Shown: positions 1-9,707, numbered from the stretch's first letter. The stretch is DNA of 64,000 bases from Vibrio sp. RE88 (GCF_013113835.1 NZ_VTYQ01000006.1:62001-126000), one strand, 5' to 3'. The notes: generated from the sequence alone by a model not told the origin. Made by a program: numbers and translations.

Positions 1-1
1 C

Positions 2-352
2 GACAGCGATGTGACCATGATGATTGGAGATGGAATCAACGACGCCCCTACTCTCGCGGGTGCACATCTATCTGTCGCGATGGGTGGCGGTGCTGATGTG
101 GCTAAAGCGTCTGCTGATATGGTTCTACTTGGCGATCAATTAGACCGTATTCTTGAAGCTCGTAAGCTCGCTCTGCAAACACGTAAGGTTATTCGTGAAA
201 ACCTCGCTTGGTCTCTCGGCTACAACGTTTTGATCTTGCCATTAGCCGTCGCAGGATTTGTTGCACCTTATTTTGCGGTTGTTGGTATGTCTGCGAGCTC
301 AATTATTGTAGTATCTAACTCTCTACGCTTGCTCAAAGAACAAGGTAAATAA
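2..352 (+). CDS. ccoI: Copper-transporting P-type ATPase CcoI/FixI, C-terminal end (5' truncated by window)
   Basis: Only the last ~116 residues are present; the frame is open from base 2. The motif MIGDGINDAPTL is the P-type ATPase hinge (GDGxNDxP), followed by AMGGGADVAKASAD and two closing membrane segments (LGYNVLILPLAVAGFV, FAVVGMSASSIIVVSNSLRL). That layout is the end of a P1B heavy-metal ATPase. The gene directly downstream is ccoS and fnr follows, so this is most likely the CcoI type that supplies copper to the cbb3 oxidase rather than the detoxifying CopA; this assignment rests on context. Confidence 0.88.
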   Translation, partial: DSDVTMMIGDGINDAPTLAGAHLSVAMGGGADVAKASADMVLLGDQLDRILEARKLALQTRKVIRENLAWSLGYNVLILPLAVAGFVAPYFAVVGMSASSIIVVSNSLRLLKEQGK

Positions 353-353
353 G

Positions 354-518
354 ATGGAAAGCCTTTATATTCTTATCCCAATCGCTATCGTTTTGGTCTG
401 TGTCGCCATTGCAATCTTCCTCTGGGCAGTAAAAAGCGATCAGTTTGAGGATTTAGAGCGTCAGGGTCACAATATTTTGTTCGATGAAGATGAGAAAAAC
501 GAGAGCAAAACTAAATGA
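354..518 (+). CDS. ccoS: Cytochrome cbb3 oxidase maturation protein CcoS
   Basis: A 54-residue protein starting MESLYILIPIAIVLVCVAIA, with one N-terminal membrane segment and a short acidic tail (QFEDLERQGHNILFDEDE). This is the usual form of CcoS, which is needed for cofactor insertion during cbb3-type oxidase assembly. The ATG lies one base after the ccoI stop and its own stop overlaps the next start (ATGA at 515-518), so the genes are translationally coupled. Confidence 0.9.
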   Translation: MESLYILIPIAIVLVCVAIAIFLWAVKSDQFEDLERQGHNILFDEDEKNESKTK

Positions 519-1186
519 CTCCAGACTGGTTAGGTGCCTTGCTGATCGGCGTTATCGGCGCGGGGCACTGTATGGGGATGTGTGGAGGCATTGCCTCCAT
601 GCTTACCATGGGGCAAGCCAATAGCTCGAAGTTGGTTCCTGTCTTCTACAACCTCGGTAGACTTATAAGTTATGCCATCATTGGTGCCATCGTCGGTGGT
701 GCTATCTCTTCTATCGCTGAAGTCAGCACAATGAATAATGCGTTAACATGGTTAAGGCTAGGTGCCGCTGTGTTCATGATTCTATTGGCTTTCTATATCG
801 GTCGATGGTGGCAGGGGCTGCTTTATGTTGAGAAGATTGGTCAGAAACTGTGGAAGTTCATCTCTCCAGCAGGTAAATCCTTACTGCCATTAAAATCCCC
901 GCTCCATGCTCTTCCTTTTGGCTTTATCTGGGGCTGGTTACCGTGTGGGTTAGTGTACTCAACGTTAACTTGGTCTGCGGTATCTGGAAGTGCGTTAAAT
1001 GGTGCTTTGATCATGTTGGCGTTTGGTGCAGGTACTCTACCTGCGATGCTGCTTATGGGCTTCGGCGCAACATATTTACACAAGCTGCAACAATCAACGA
1101 TATTTCGTAACTTTGGGGCGTTATTGATCTTATCTTACGGGATCTACACTGCTTACGGTGCGGTAACTATATTGTCATTAACATGA
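515..1186 (+). CDS. Sulfite exporter TauE/SafE family membrane protein (COG2836 type)
   Basis: A 223-residue protein with about six membrane segments. The first carries GAGHCMGMCGG, a Cys-rich motif typical of the COG2836 branch found beside cco genes, where it is usually annotated as a heavy-metal or TauE/SafE-type exporter. A later segment contains FGFIWGWLPCGLVY, a second conserved Pro-Cys motif. The start overlaps the ccoS stop by 4 bases, so it is part of the same transcript. A role in metal handling for oxidase assembly is inferred from position; the transported substrate cannot be read from sequence. Confidence 0.8.
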   Translation: MTPDWLGALLIGVIGAGHCMGMCGGIASMLTMGQANSSKLVPVFYNLGRLISYAIIGAIVGGAISSIAEVSTMNNALTWLRLGAAVFMILLAFYIGRWWQGLLYVEKIGQKLWKFISPAGKSLLPLKSPLHALPFGFIWGWLPCGLVYSTLTWSAVSGSALNGALIMLAFGAGTLPAMLLMGFGATYLHKLQQSTIFRNFGALLILSYGIYTAYGAVTILSLT

Positions 1187-1247
1187 TATACCCCTGTTTT
1201 TCTACGGTTTTTTTAGCTACCCTTTAGTATTAATGAGTGCTAAAATA

Positions 1248-1261
1248 TTGATGTATATCAA
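1248..1261. promoter_or_regulatory. FNR box upstream of fnr
   Basis: TTGATGTATATCAA is a perfect match to the FNR consensus TTGAT-N4-ATCAA. It ends 16 bases before the fnr ATG, so it overlaps the promoter/leader, a position that suits autorepression as known for E. coli fnr. The binding protein is encoded immediately downstream. Confidence 0.85.
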
Positions 1262-1277
1262 ATCGTGAAAGGTTGTT

Positions 1278-2027
1278 ATGATTTCTGAAAAGCCTGCAAC
1301 AAAACGCATCCAATCCGGCGGATGTGCTATTCACTGTCAAGACTGTAGTATCAGCCAACTGTGTATTCCATTTACACTGAATGAGTCTGAACTTGACCAA
1401 TTAGATCAGATTATTGAACGCAAAAAGCCAATCCAAAAAGGACAAGAGCTTTTTAAAGCGGGCGATGATCTTAAGTCTTTATACGCGATTCGTTCTGGCA
1501 CAATCAAAAGCTACACCATCACAGAACAAGGTGACGAGCAAATTACCGCTTTCCACTTAGCTGGTGATTTGGTTGGTTTTGATGCCATTACTGGCGACCT
1601 ACACCCAAGTTTTGCGCAAGCACTTGAAACTTCGATGGTGTGCGAAATCCCATACGAAATCTTAGATGACCTTTCAGGTAAAATGCCTAAACTTCGTCAG
1701 CAAATAATGCGTTTGATGAGTAACGAAATCAAAGGCGACCAAGAAATGATCCTGCTGCTATCTAAGAAGAATGCAGAAGAGCGCTTGGCGGCATTCCTAT
1801 ACAACCTGTCAACTCGATTCTCTCAACGCGGCTTCAGCCCTCGTGAGTTCCGTTTAACTATGACGCGTGGTGACATTGGTAACTACTTAGGTTTAACGGT
1901 TGAAACCATTTCTCGTTTGCTAGGTCGTTTCCAGAAATCAGAAATCCTCAGTGTTAAGGGCAAGTACATCACGATTCTTGATCATGATACCCTTATGGAA
2001 CTGGCTGGCGTTTCAACAGAATCGTAA
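1278..2027 (+). CDS. fnr: Fumarate/nitrate reduction regulator Fnr
   Basis: A 249-residue CRP/FNR-family regulator. The four ligands of the oxygen-sensing [4Fe-4S] cluster are at the same numbers as in E. coli: Cys20, Cys23, Cys29 and Cys122 (an additional Cys16 is present). A cyclic-nucleotide-like beta barrel (about 40-150) is followed by a dimer helix and a C-terminal helix-turn-helix (about 175-240). The recognition helix [13 protein letters not shown] contains the E-xx-SR signature that reads FNR boxes. Anaerobiosis would activate it to switch respiratory genes, plausibly the fdh cluster in this window. A perfect FNR box precedes the start. Confidence 0.97.
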   Translation: MISEKPATKRIQSGGCAIHCQDCSISQLCIPFTLNESELDQLDQIIERKKPIQKGQELFKAGDDLKSLYAIRSGTIKSYTITEQGDEQITAFHLAGDLVGFDAITGDLHPSFAQALETSMVCEIPYEILDDLSGKMPKLRQQIMRLMSNEIKGDQEMILLLSKKNAEERLAAFLYNLSTRFSQRGFSPREFRLTMTRGDIGNYLGLTVETISRLLGRFQKSEILSVKGKYITILDHDTLMELAGVSTES

Positions 2028-2036
2028 TAACTTCAA

Positions 2037-2073
2037 TGACGTAGCTCAAAACTGAGCTACGTCATACTTTTTT
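2037..2073 (+). terminator. Rho-independent terminator after fnr
   Basis: A perfect 12-bp stem (TGACGTAGCTCA, 2037-2048; right arm 2053-2064) with loop AAAC is followed by TACTTTTTT. It separates fnr from uspE. Confidence 0.85.
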
Positions 2074-2156
2074 CACCTTCCTCACTGTTTTTCTAAAAAT
2101 CTTCATCTAGCTAGGCTACATTAATCATATAACTCTCCCACTCCTAAGGAGTTACT

Positions 2157-3104
2157 ATGAGTATCTATAACAAAATACTAGTTGTTGCTGACATCAATAA
2201 AGATGAACAACCCGCTTTAGCCCGTGCCATGCAGCTCGCTGCGAAAAGTCGTTCTCGTAGTCATGTGACTTTCTTCCTATCCATCTACGACTTTTCTTAT
2301 GACATGACCTCAATGCTGTCTATCGATGAGCGTGACGCAATGCGGCGTGGTGTCATTGGCCAACGTGAGCAATGGATGCAAAACGTGGCTAAGCCCTACA
2401 TTAACGAAGACATTGATTTTGAAGTAAAAGTCGTGTGGCACAATCGCCCGTATGAAGCCATCGTCGCTGAGACATTCGCAGGTAGCCATGACATTGTGAT
2501 CAAGGGCACGCGTAAGCACGATGTTCTCGAGTCAGTGATTTTCACGCCGACTGACTGGCACTTACTCCGTAAATGCCCTTGTCCGGTGTTATTGGTGAAA
2601 AATGCAGATTGGCCTGAAGATGCCAGTATTCTCGCCTCTGTCCATGTAGGCTCTGAAAACGACACCCACTTAGGCTTAAACGACAGCATGGTCGAACAGC
2701 TCAAGAGCCTCACAGAACGCCTAGGTGCCCAACCCTATCTGGTTAACGCCTACCCTGTGACTCCTGCGAATATCACAATTGAACTGCCTGAGTTCGATCC
2801 GACAACCTATAGCGATGCCGTACGCGGCCATCACCTAACCGCAATGAAAGCGCTGCGCCAAAAGCATGGTTACGACGAGCAACAAACTATTGTTGAGCAA
2901 GGACTACCTGAAGACGTCATTCCTGAATCCGCTGAAAAGCTTAATGCAGCAATGGTTATCGTCGGAACAACTGGTCGAACAGGCTTGTCTGCTGTGTTTA
3001 TCGGTAATACCGCAGAACACGTCATTGATAAAATCAACTGTGACGTTCTGGCTCTGAAACCTAAAGGCTATATCAGCCCATTAGACCCTAAAACAGCGGT
3101 ATAA
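2157..3104 (+). CDS. uspE: Universal stress protein UspE
   Basis: A 315-residue protein with two tandem Usp domains (about 1-150 and 165-310). The second holds the nucleotide-binding loop GTTGRTGLSAVFIGNTAEHV (G-x2-G-x9-G-S/T type). The order fnr-uspE-ttcA is conserved in enterobacteria and vibrios, and the tandem form identifies UspE rather than single-domain UspA. UspE is linked to stress resistance, motility and aggregation in E. coli. A strong Shine-Dalgarno (AAGGAG, 2147-2152) fixes the ATG. Confidence 0.93.
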   Translation: MSIYNKILVVADINKDEQPALARAMQLAAKSRSRSHVTFFLSIYDFSYDMTSMLSIDERDAMRRGVIGQREQWMQNVAKPYINEDIDFEVKVVWHNRPYEAIVAETFAGSHDIVIKGTRKHDVLESVIFTPTDWHLLRKCPCPVLLVKNADWPEDASILASVHVGSENDTHLGLNDSMVEQLKSLTERLGAQPYLVNAYPVTPANITIELPEFDPTTYSDAVRGHHLTAMKALRQKHGYDEQQTIVEQGLPEDVIPESAEKLNAAMVIVGTTGRTGLSAVFIGNTAEHVIDKINCDVLALKPKGYISPLDPKTAV

Positions 3105-3116
3105 CTTAGGACTTCG

Positions 3117-3148
3117 AATCCCCTCAAGGTAACTTGGGGGGATTTTTT
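3117..3148 (+). terminator. Rho-independent terminator after uspE
   Basis: A 12-bp stem with one mismatch (AATCCCCTCAAG, 3117-3128, with CTTGGGGGGATT, 3133-3144) and loop GTAA, followed by a T-run. Confidence 0.8.
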
Positions 3149-3241
3149 ATTGTCTTCTATTATTAGAACTGGCATCTGACTCATTTATCCGTATTATACG
3201 CACTTCATTTTGGTTTCATGATTGATTAAGACTGCAAGCGA

Positions 3242-4174
3242 ATGACTGAGCAAACTCAAGAGCTAACAAAAGCTCAACAATACAACTTCAACAAGTTACA
3301 AAAGCGTATTCGTCGTAATACAGGCCAAGCGATTCAAGACTTCAACATGATTGAAGAAGGCGATCGCATCATGGTGTGTCTGTCTGGCGGTAAAGACAGC
3401 TTTACTATGCTTGATATTCTGATGAGTTTGCAAAAAAGCGCGCCGATTAACTTCTCGCTAATTGCAGTTAATCTAGACCAAAAACAGCCGGGGTTTCCAG
3501 GCCATATTCTTCCTGAATACCTAGAATCTTTAGGTGTTGAATACAAAATTGTAGAGGAAGATACTTACTCGATTGTTCAGGACAAGATCCCTGAAGGTAA
3601 GACGACTTGTTCTCTATGTTCTCGCCTGCGTCGCGGCATTCTATACCGCACCGCGAATGAACTAGGTGCCACTAAGATTGCTCTAGGTCACCACCGTGAC
3701 GATATTTTGGAAACACTGTTCCTAAACATGTTCCACGGCGGAAAGATGAAAGGCATGCCACCTAAACTGGTCTCTGATAACGGTGAACACGTTGTTATTC
3801 GTCCACTTGCCTACTGTCGTGAAAAAGACATCATTAAGTTCTCCGACATGCGTGGTTACCCTATCATTCCATGTAACCTTTGTGGCTCTCAGCCAAACTT
3901 GCAGCGTCAGAATATCAAACAAATGCTAAACGACTGGGATAAACGCTTCCCAGGCCGCATTGAAAGTATGTTCCGTGCAATGCAAAACGTTGTTCCAAGT
4001 CACTTAGCGGACCATGAGCTTTTTGATTTTAAATCGATCGACAAAGACTCTGGTGTTATTAACGGCGGCGATATCGGTTTCGACAAAGAAGAAATGCCAA
4101 AGCAGCCTATTGTTGACGAAGATATGGTTCAGGAATTTGATCCTAGCTTACAACTTGATGTCACCAACATCTAA
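3242..4174 (+). CDS. ttcA: tRNA 2-thiocytidine(32) synthetase TtcA
   Basis: A 310-residue PP-loop ATPase that thiolates cytidine 32 of certain tRNAs using ATP and an Fe-S cluster. The PP-loop SGGKDS is at residues 48-53. The three cluster cysteines are Cys123 and Cys126 (CSLC) and Cys211 ([10 protein letters not shown]). The family is TtcA rather than TilS or ThiI because of these cysteines and the N-terminal helix. It stands alone between two terminators, downstream of uspE. Confidence 0.95.
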   Translation: MTEQTQELTKAQQYNFNKLQKRIRRNTGQAIQDFNMIEEGDRIMVCLSGGKDSFTMLDILMSLQKSAPINFSLIAVNLDQKQPGFPGHILPEYLESLGVEYKIVEEDTYSIVQDKIPEGKTTCSLCSRLRRGILYRTANELGATKIALGHHRDDILETLFLNMFHGGKMKGMPPKLVSDNGEHVVIRPLAYCREKDIIKFSDMRGYPIIPCNLCGSQPNLQRQNIKQMLNDWDKRFPGRIESMFRAMQNVVPSHLADHELFDFKSIDKDSGVINGGDIGFDKEEMPKQPIVDEDMVQEFDPSLQLDVTNI

Positions 4175-4189
4175 ACGCATTTAGAATTA

Positions 4190-4217
4190 AAAAAGGGTCG
4201 CAGCAGCGACCCTTTTT
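4190..4217. terminator. Bidirectional terminator between ttcA and the DUF2987 gene
   Basis: A perfect 12-bp stem AAAAAGGGTCGC/GCGACCCTTTTT with loop AGCA. The A-run and T-run on the two sides let it work for both convergent genes. Confidence 0.85.
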
Positions 4218-4235
4218 GCATAAACACCCAGCGGA

Positions 4236-4895
4236 TTAGTCCGCTTTAGGTAGGTAAGGCAGAACACGTGCTGTTTCTTGAGGCAGTGTCATCGTACCGC
4301 CTTCACCGATATCTGATAGTGCGACCTGCACTTTTCCATCAACGATGTCTTTGCTCGAACCGTTAGAGAATTCTACTTTTGAATTCAATTTATTAGCAAA
4401 CTCAAGTGTCACCCCTTCTACATCTGGAGTAAACCAGCTTGCAAACATGCCACCCAAATCTTCAAGCATGGCCTGCATTTGCGGCATCAGCTTTTCTACA
4501 TCAGCGTACGCGATCTCACCGTTAAAGGGTTCTTTCGTCATCACAACCATAGAGAAGTCACATCGCTGATCCATTGGCGTTTGAACAAAAACAAGTGGGT
4601 TAGCTGATTTAAGGTTGTTGTCCAGTGGAACAATCAATTCATGGTATGGCGAAGATTTCAGCTCTTCATAGTGTTCTTCTTTTTCCATCCACGCTTTCTC
4701 AATAACACAGTTTTGCTTTGTATCTGCATTAAGGAAGAAGAAACCAACTTTGACATCTTCATGCCCTTCTTTCACATTCTGCTTCATATGAGTGAAGAGC
4801 TTTGAATAGGTAAACATGTATTCTTGAGCAGAGACAGGTAACGCCGCAGCAGAAGTCACCGCGGCAGTTAAAAGGGCTAACGATAATTTTTTCAT
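4236..4895 (-). CDS. Exported DUF2987 family protein
   Basis: A 219-residue protein with a signal peptide (MKKLSLALLTAAVTSAAALPVSA, cleavage after AQE likely near residue 24). The mature part (TYSKLFTHMKQNVK...) resembles the DUF2987 family of exported proteins found in vibrios and shewanellae; I am matching from memory. Two cysteines, in KQNCVIEKA and DQRCDFSMV, could form a disulfide in the periplasm. No enzymatic motif is visible. It lies just downstream of a Bax-like lipoprotein gene (12-base gap), so the two probably share a transcript. Function unknown. Confidence 0.75.
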   Translation of the reverse strand: MKKLSLALLTAAVTSAAALPVSAQEYMFTYSKLFTHMKQNVKEGHEDVKVGFFFLNADTKQNCVIEKAWMEKEEHYEELKSSPYHELIVPLDNNLKSANPLVFVQTPMDQRCDFSMVVMTKEPFNGEIAYADVEKLMPQMQAMLEDLGGMFASWFTPDVEGVTLEFANKLNSKVEFSNGSSKDIVDGKVQVALSDIGEGGTMTLPQETARVLPYLPKAD

Positions 4896-4907
4896 TGAAT
4901 GTAATAC

Positions 4908-5750
4908 TTATTTTTTAGTAAGGGTGTCTTCCCAGAACGCCTGATTGTGCCTGATCATTGCTTGTAAGTCCTTGACGTATGCCTCACCTCGCTCAGAGTA
5001 TTTCAGCAGACCATTGGTCAACGCAATAGCAGCATCGGTATCCGTCAGGCTTTCACCTCTTAGATGGCGCTGGTAGCGAATCTCACGCAATTCTTCGTAG
5101 GCACGATTTCGGTTAACGTTCATAAAGTAGCCCTGTATGGACTGCTGTACAGAACTGAATTTTGCGACTTCATGTGTCATGCCCTCTCCCCGCTGTAACG
5201 GAACGAGACCACAACCCGAGCTATAACACCATTGGCCGAAATAATTGTTGGCTTGGGTGGCAAATCGTGACGTCCCCCAAGCAGATTCATTCGCGCCCTG
5301 CACTAGGACTAACGCTTCTGGAATAACGTCAACACGATGAAACATTTGATCAAGCCATTGCTGGCTAATTCCTTTGGAATCCAGCTCGACGTTATAGAGC
5401 TTTCCTAATCGCTTTGCATAACTCGTGTCATCATTGGAAAGCTGATCAGATTGGAAGTTAGCTTGTATTTTGTCTAATCGACTTCGCTCATTAAGAATTC
5501 GTTGATTTTCCAGAGCAATACCTGGGCGCAGATAGTCAAAAAATGTTTGTTTCTTTTCCGTCACATTGGTGATGGCTGAAAAGTCAGGCGCTTGACCTAC
5601 AGAATGACCATCAAACGATATAGATTGCTCTGTCGTCTGGGCCTGCTTTCTACGCTCACGTTCCTGAGCTTCATTTTTCTCGTAGCTATAAAAACTACAG
5701 CTGGCGATTAGGCCAGCTGCAGCGATAGCAATGAATTCACTTTTACGCAT
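4908..5750 (-). CDS. Bax-like putative glucosaminidase lipoprotein
   Basis: A 280-residue protein from the chosen start at 5750. A lipobox (LIASC) follows an N-terminal hydrophobic segment (KSEFIAIAAAGLIASC), so it is probably a lipoprotein. The C-terminal half contains LVQGANESAWGTSRFA and NNYFGQWCYSSGCG, typical of the Bax/FlgJ-like glucosaminidase fold, where the Glu in ANES is the likely catalytic acid. It would cut peptidoglycan. The start overlaps the 3' end of the upstream membrane protein gene by 8 bases, so the genes are coupled. A longer in-frame start at 5810 would bury the signal sequence and was not chosen. Confidence 0.8.
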   Translation of the reverse strand: MRKSEFIAIAAAGLIASCSFYSYEKNEAQERERRKQAQTTEQSISFDGHSVGQAPDFSAITNVTEKKQTFFDYLRPGIALENQRILNERSRLDKIQANFQSDQLSNDDTSYAKRLGKLYNVELDSKGISQQWLDQMFHRVDVIPEALVLVQGANESAWGTSRFATQANNYFGQWCYSSGCGLVPLQRGEGMTHEVAKFSSVQQSIQGYFMNVNRNRAYEELREIRYQRHLRGESLTDTDAAIALTNGLLKYSERGEAYVKDLQAMIRHNQAFWEDTLTKK

Positions 5751-6546
5751 TGAACACTTGTGAATCGTCGTCATTGTCATCCTCATCTTTCGGTCTGTCC
5801 GTTGCGACAACCTTGAGTTTGATACCGAACATATTGCGATAGATGATGCCCTTCACGTGGAAGAAGAACGGTAAAACAAAGATTAACCCCAGACCATAGA
5901 ACATGGCTCCTGCCACGAACATTAACATAACCAATGAATAGATCCCTGCCAAAACAAAAATCTTTTTATTCACCGCACGTAAAGACAGTAATAAAGATTG
6001 CATTGGTGGGATCTGCTTCTCACAAATGAGAAGGATGGAATTGCTGAATGCAAGAGACAAATACATAGACAGAAACGGCAGGAGCATGCCTGCAATTCCT
6101 TGAAGCAATAAGCTAAACAAGGTCGCCAAAATAACAGGAACCGTATATTGAAGCCCTTTGCCAATATGGCGAGGCTTTGTTGATAAGCCAGCGGCATGGC
6201 TCATTGCCATTAAGCTAATACCTGCATAGATAGGTGCGCTCACTACTTCATAGCTGAAGTTTGCGACAAATATTGCTTGGATGATTCTTGGATCAAAGCC
6301 TTCAGGGTTTGTCACAGCATCAAGAATGATTGAAGGGTCACCGAGTTGCAGTTTTAACGCCACATAGAAAATCGCGAGTTGAACGACAAGCAAAATGATA
6401 ATAGCGGGAGAAAACGACAAGAAGTTTTTGATCGTATGACCCCACGCTTCTCTGAAAACTTCCCCAGCTTTTAGTTCGTAGTTACCGGAAAGAGCACGTT
6501 CGACACTTCCACCTAAATTGAAATCTTTTTCAATGTCATTATTCAT
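5743..6546 (-). CDS. Multi-pass inner membrane protein of unknown function
   Basis: A 267-residue protein. After a ~40-residue cytoplasmic start it has about five to six hydrophobic segments (e.g. FLSFSPAIIILLVVQLAIF, YTVPVILATLFSLLLQGIAG, GLGLIFVLPFFFHVKGIIY) and ends in a strongly acidic tail (DRPKDEDDNDDDSQ). I recognise no functional motif. It overlaps the Bax-like gene by 8 bases, so a joint envelope role is possible. Upstream (6547-6912) is a divergent non-coding region shared with potA. Confidence 0.7.
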   Translation of the reverse strand: MNNDIEKDFNLGGSVERALSGNYELKAGEVFREAWGHTIKNFLSFSPAIIILLVVQLAIFYVALKLQLGDPSIILDAVTNPEGFDPRIIQAIFVANFSYEVVSAPIYAGISLMAMSHAAGLSTKPRHIGKGLQYTVPVILATLFSLLLQGIAGMLLPFLSMYLSLAFSNSILLICEKQIPPMQSLLLSLRAVNKKIFVLAGIYSLVMLMFVAGAMFYGLGLIFVLPFFFHVKGIIYRNMFGIKLKVVATDRPKDEDDNDDDSQVFNA

Positions 6547-6912
6547 TATTGAATCCGGTGCTTAATGATTCTTCCACTAAGCTAACTTGTTGATTAAGAG
6601 TTATGTTGCGATATCCCGACATTATACTGAATCCTTTCCAAGTCCAAAATCGATTCACGCTCATCCGCTTGCTTTATTGCCTACATGGTTGATAATTGAC
6701 CATTAAATGCGCAAGTAAAGCCAAAATTTGCCTTAGGTTTTCTATGTTTGAGGCATTAAATTTGTCTAAAAACAGTATGGTAAGGAATGTTTACTTTTAC
6801 CTGCAAAATTTTTTGTGTTTCAAGGTAAGAAAATGCTTTGATTTCACACTTTTGGTGATTATGATGCGCGCCTCTAATTTGTGTAACTACGGGTCATTTT
6901 CTGTTGACCGAT
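6547..6912. other. Divergent intergenic region before potA
   Basis: About 365 AT-rich bases between a minus-strand membrane protein gene and potA. It must hold both promoters. I see no convincing operator, riboswitch or structured RNA. An open frame at 6696-6941 has no ribosome binding site and no family resemblance. Confidence 0.5.
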
Positions 6913-8046
6913 GTGGGAGAAAAACAGACGTTGAACGCTAAACAAGAAGCAGGACAACCAGTTATCCGTTTAACTGGCATCAGCAAAAGTTTCGATGGTA
7001 AAGAAATTATCGGAAATCTTAACCTCGATGTGAACCACGGCGAATTCCTAACGATTTTAGGCCCATCCGGTTGTGGTAAAACTACGGTATTGAGGATGAT
7101 TGCTGGTTTTGAGGCCGCTGATAATGGCGACATCATTCTTGATAACCAGGATGTTACTCAAGTCCCTGCTGAACAAAGGCACGTCAACACTGTATTTCAA
7201 AGTTACGCCCTGTTCCCGCATATGACAGTGTTTGAAAACGTTGCATTTGGCTTGCGTATGCAAAAAGTGCCAGCAGCTGACATCGAACCGCGTGTGATGG
7301 AAGCGTTGAAAATGGTGCGCCTTGAGAAAATGGCTCAGCGCAAACCACACCAGCTTTCAGGTGGTCAGCAGCAACGTATCGCCATTGCGCGCGCTGTCGT
7401 CAATAAACCTAAGGTGCTACTGCTTGATGAATCTCTCTCTGCACTAGATTACAAACTCCGTAAACAGATGCAAATCGAGCTTAAACAGCTTCAGCGCCAG
7501 CTTGGCATCACCTTTATCTTCGTGACACACGATCAGGAAGAAGCTTTATCCATGTCAGACCGCATTATTGTTATGCGTGATGGCGTTATAGAACAAGATG
7601 GCTCTCCACGTGAGATTTACGAAGAGCCTAAGAACTTGTTCGTTGCCCGCTTCATTGGTGAAATTAACGTATTCGATGCAACCATGATTGAACGCATGGA
7701 TGACAAACGAATTCGCGCTGAAATCGAAGGTGTGGAGTCGATTGTTTACTACGATAAAGAAGCACTAACCGGTGACAAACTACAAGTTCTGCTTCGCCCA
7801 GAAGATCTTCGCCTAGAAGAAATCAAAGAGTCCGAGCAAAAAGGGATTGTTGGCCACGTCACTGAACGCACTTACAAAGGTATGACGCTGGATTCTGTCA
7901 TTGAACTGGAATCAGGCATGCGCGTTATGGTCAGCGAGTTCTTTAACGAAGATGATCCTGATGTGGACCATTCATTGGGCCAAAAAGTGGCGATTACTTG
8001 GGTTGAAAGCTGGGAGGTCGTTCTCAATGATAAGCAAGAAGCTTAA
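6913..8046 (+). CDS. potA: Spermidine/putrescine ABC transporter ATPase PotA
   Basis: A 377-residue ABC ATPase. Walker A GPSGCGKT is at 50-57, the signature LSGGQ at 148-152, Walker B LLLDES at 169-174 (the usual acidic D-E pair is followed by Ser here, as in other PotA proteins), and a TOBE-type regulatory domain fills the last ~130 residues. It drives polyamine import with PotB, PotC and PotD. The start is uncertain: GTG 6913 gives a 31-residue lead (MGEKQTLN...) that matches E. coli PotA in length, while TTG 6931 sits after a better GGGAGA; TTG 6904 is also in frame. The end overlaps potB by 20 bases. Confidence 0.95.
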   Translation: MGEKQTLNAKQEAGQPVIRLTGISKSFDGKEIIGNLNLDVNHGEFLTILGPSGCGKTTVLRMIAGFEAADNGDIILDNQDVTQVPAEQRHVNTVFQSYALFPHMTVFENVAFGLRMQKVPAADIEPRVMEALKMVRLEKMAQRKPHQLSGGQQQRIAIARAVVNKPKVLLLDESLSALDYKLRKQMQIELKQLQRQLGITFIFVTHDQEEALSMSDRIIVMRDGVIEQDGSPREIYEEPKNLFVARFIGEINVFDATMIERMDDKRIRAEIEGVESIVYYDKEALTGDKLQVLLRPEDLRLEEIKESEQKGIVGHVTERTYKGMTLDSVIELESGMRVMVSEFFNEDDPDVDHSLGQKVAITWVESWEVVLNDKQEA

Positions 8047-8887
8047 TCTGCAGAACGCCATCATCACACTGGTCGTCGGTTGGCTAGCGCTGTTTGTGCT
8101 TGTGCCCAACCTAATGATTATTGGTACCAGTTTTCTGACTCGTGATGAAGCGAATCTAATTGAACTCACTTTCACGTTCGACAACTACATTCGCCTGATG
8201 GATCCGCTCTATGCGAAAGTGCTTTGGCATTCTTTCTATATGGCAATCATTGCAACTCTATTGTGTTTGGTGATTGGTTATCCTTTTGCTTACATCGTTG
8301 CGAAAATGCCTGAGAAATGGCGACCTATCATGCTGTTTTTGGTCATAGTGCCTTTTTGGACCAACTCACTGATCCGAACGTATGGTCTTAAGATTGTGCT
8401 TGGGACCCAAGGTGTCTTGAATAAGTCACTCATGGCAATGGAAATCATCGATAAGCCTATTCGTCTGATGTACACAGAGACGGCGGTGATGATCGGCCTA
8501 GTCTATATCTTACTGCCATTTATGATTTTGCCGCTCTACTCTGCCATCGAAAAGCTCGATAACACTTACATTGAAGCGGCGAAAGACCTTGGAGCAAACA
8601 AGTTTCAGACGATCACTAAAGTCATTCTGCCGCTTACCATGCCAGGTATCATCGGCGGATGTTTATTAGTACTTCTTCCTGCTTTAGGCATGTTCTACAT
8701 TGCTGATCTACTCGGCGGGGCGAAAAACCTGCTTATTGGTAACGTGATTAAAAGTCAGGTTCTCAATGCCCGAGACTGGCCGTTTGGTGCCGCGACGAGT
8801 ATCGCGCTCACTATTGCGATGGCGATCATGCTCTATGCCTACTATCGAGCAGGTAAGTTATTGAACAAGAAGGTGGAGCTAGACTGA
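8027..8887 (+). CDS. potB: Spermidine/putrescine ABC transporter permease PotB
   Basis: A 286-residue inner membrane permease with six membrane segments and the cytoplasmic EAA loop ([21 protein letters not shown]) that docks on PotA. The start ATG 8027 lies inside potA after GGGAGG (8011-8016), which indicates coupled translation. An upstream in-frame extension from 7901 would overlap potA by 146 bases and is not credible. The stop overlaps the potC start (TGATG). Confidence 0.95.
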   Translation: MISKKLNLQNAIITLVVGWLALFVLVPNLMIIGTSFLTRDEANLIELTFTFDNYIRLMDPLYAKVLWHSFYMAIIATLLCLVIGYPFAYIVAKMPEKWRPIMLFLVIVPFWTNSLIRTYGLKIVLGTQGVLNKSLMAMEIIDKPIRLMYTETAVMIGLVYILLPFMILPLYSAIEKLDNTYIEAAKDLGANKFQTITKVILPLTMPGIIGGCLLVLLPALGMFYIADLLGGAKNLLIGNVIKSQVLNARDWPFGAATSIALTIAMAIMLYAYYRAGKLLNKKVELD

Positions 8888-9657
8888 TGGGACGTACAGT
8901 TAGATTTAGCTTTATGGCGTTGGTGTATGCGTTCTTGTACCTGCCAATCATCGTATTGATCGTTAACTCGTTTAATGCCAATAAATTCGGCATGAAATGG
9001 GGAGGCTTTACCACTAAGTGGTACGAAACCTTAGTTAACAATGACAGCTTGATGCAAGCAGCTTGGCACTCATTGAATGTCGCTATTTTTTCAGCGACAG
9101 CAGCGACTGTGATCGGCAGCCTAACGGCCGTTGCCCTATTCCGCTATACGTTTAAAGGAAAAGGTGCAGTCAATGGCATGTTATTCGTTGTTATGATGTC
9201 ACCAGACATTGTTATGGCGATCTCTCTGCTTGCGCTGTTCTTGGTATTAGGTGCACAACTGGGCTTTTTCACGTTATTGATTGCGCATATCACCTTCTGT
9301 TTACCTTTTGTTGTGGTTACGGTTTACAGCCGCTTAAATGGCTTTGATGTGAAGATGCTTGAAGCAGCCAAAGACCTTGGTGCTAGCGAATGGGTCATTC
9401 TCAAACAAATCATTCTGCCGCTGGCGAAACCTGCCGTGGCAGCAGGCTGGCTGCTGAGTTTTACGCTTTCTCTGGACGATGTCATCATCAGCTCGTTCGT
9501 GACCGGGCCAACTTATGAGATATTGCCACTCAAGATCTACTCAATGGTTAAAGTGGGAATCTCTCCAGAAGTGAATGCGCTGGCAACCGTCATGCTGATT
9601 GTGTCACTCATCTTAGTCGTGATTTCTCAGCTTCTGGCGAGAGAAAAAGTTAAATAG
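8887..9657 (+). CDS. potC: Spermidine/putrescine ABC transporter permease PotC
   Basis: A 256-residue permease, partner of PotB. Six membrane segments, with the EAA loop [21 protein letters not shown] around residues 158-178. Its start shares one base with the potB stop, which keeps a fixed ratio of the two subunits. A hairpin follows the gene, separating potABC from the binding-protein genes. Confidence 0.95.
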   Translation: MGRTVRFSFMALVYAFLYLPIIVLIVNSFNANKFGMKWGGFTTKWYETLVNNDSLMQAAWHSLNVAIFSATAATVIGSLTAVALFRYTFKGKGAVNGMLFVVMMSPDIVMAISLLALFLVLGAQLGFFTLLIAHITFCLPFVVVTVYSRLNGFDVKMLEAAKDLGASEWVILKQIILPLAKPAVAAGWLLSFTLSLDDVIISSFVTGPTYEILPLKIYSMVKVGISPEVNALATVMLIVSLILVVISQLLAREKVK

Positions 9658-9676
9658 ATTTGAATCTTCTTTCATG

Positions 9677-9707
9677 AAACAGAATGGCTTGATGTCATTC
9701 TGTTTTT
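9677..9707 (+). terminator. Hairpin between potC and the first potD
   Basis: A 10-bp stem (AAACAGAATG, 9677-9686; right arm 9696-9705) followed by TT, inside a T5 run. It could end or attenuate the potABC transcript before potD. Confidence 0.65.

Noticed and set aside
6696..6941. Open frame of 81 codons before potA
   Set aside because: No ribosome binding site, no recognisable family, and its end runs into the potA start in another frame.
7901..8026. Longer N-terminus for PotB
   Set aside because: It would be a different-frame translation of the end of potA; the ATG at 8027 has a proper ribosome site and fits the family.
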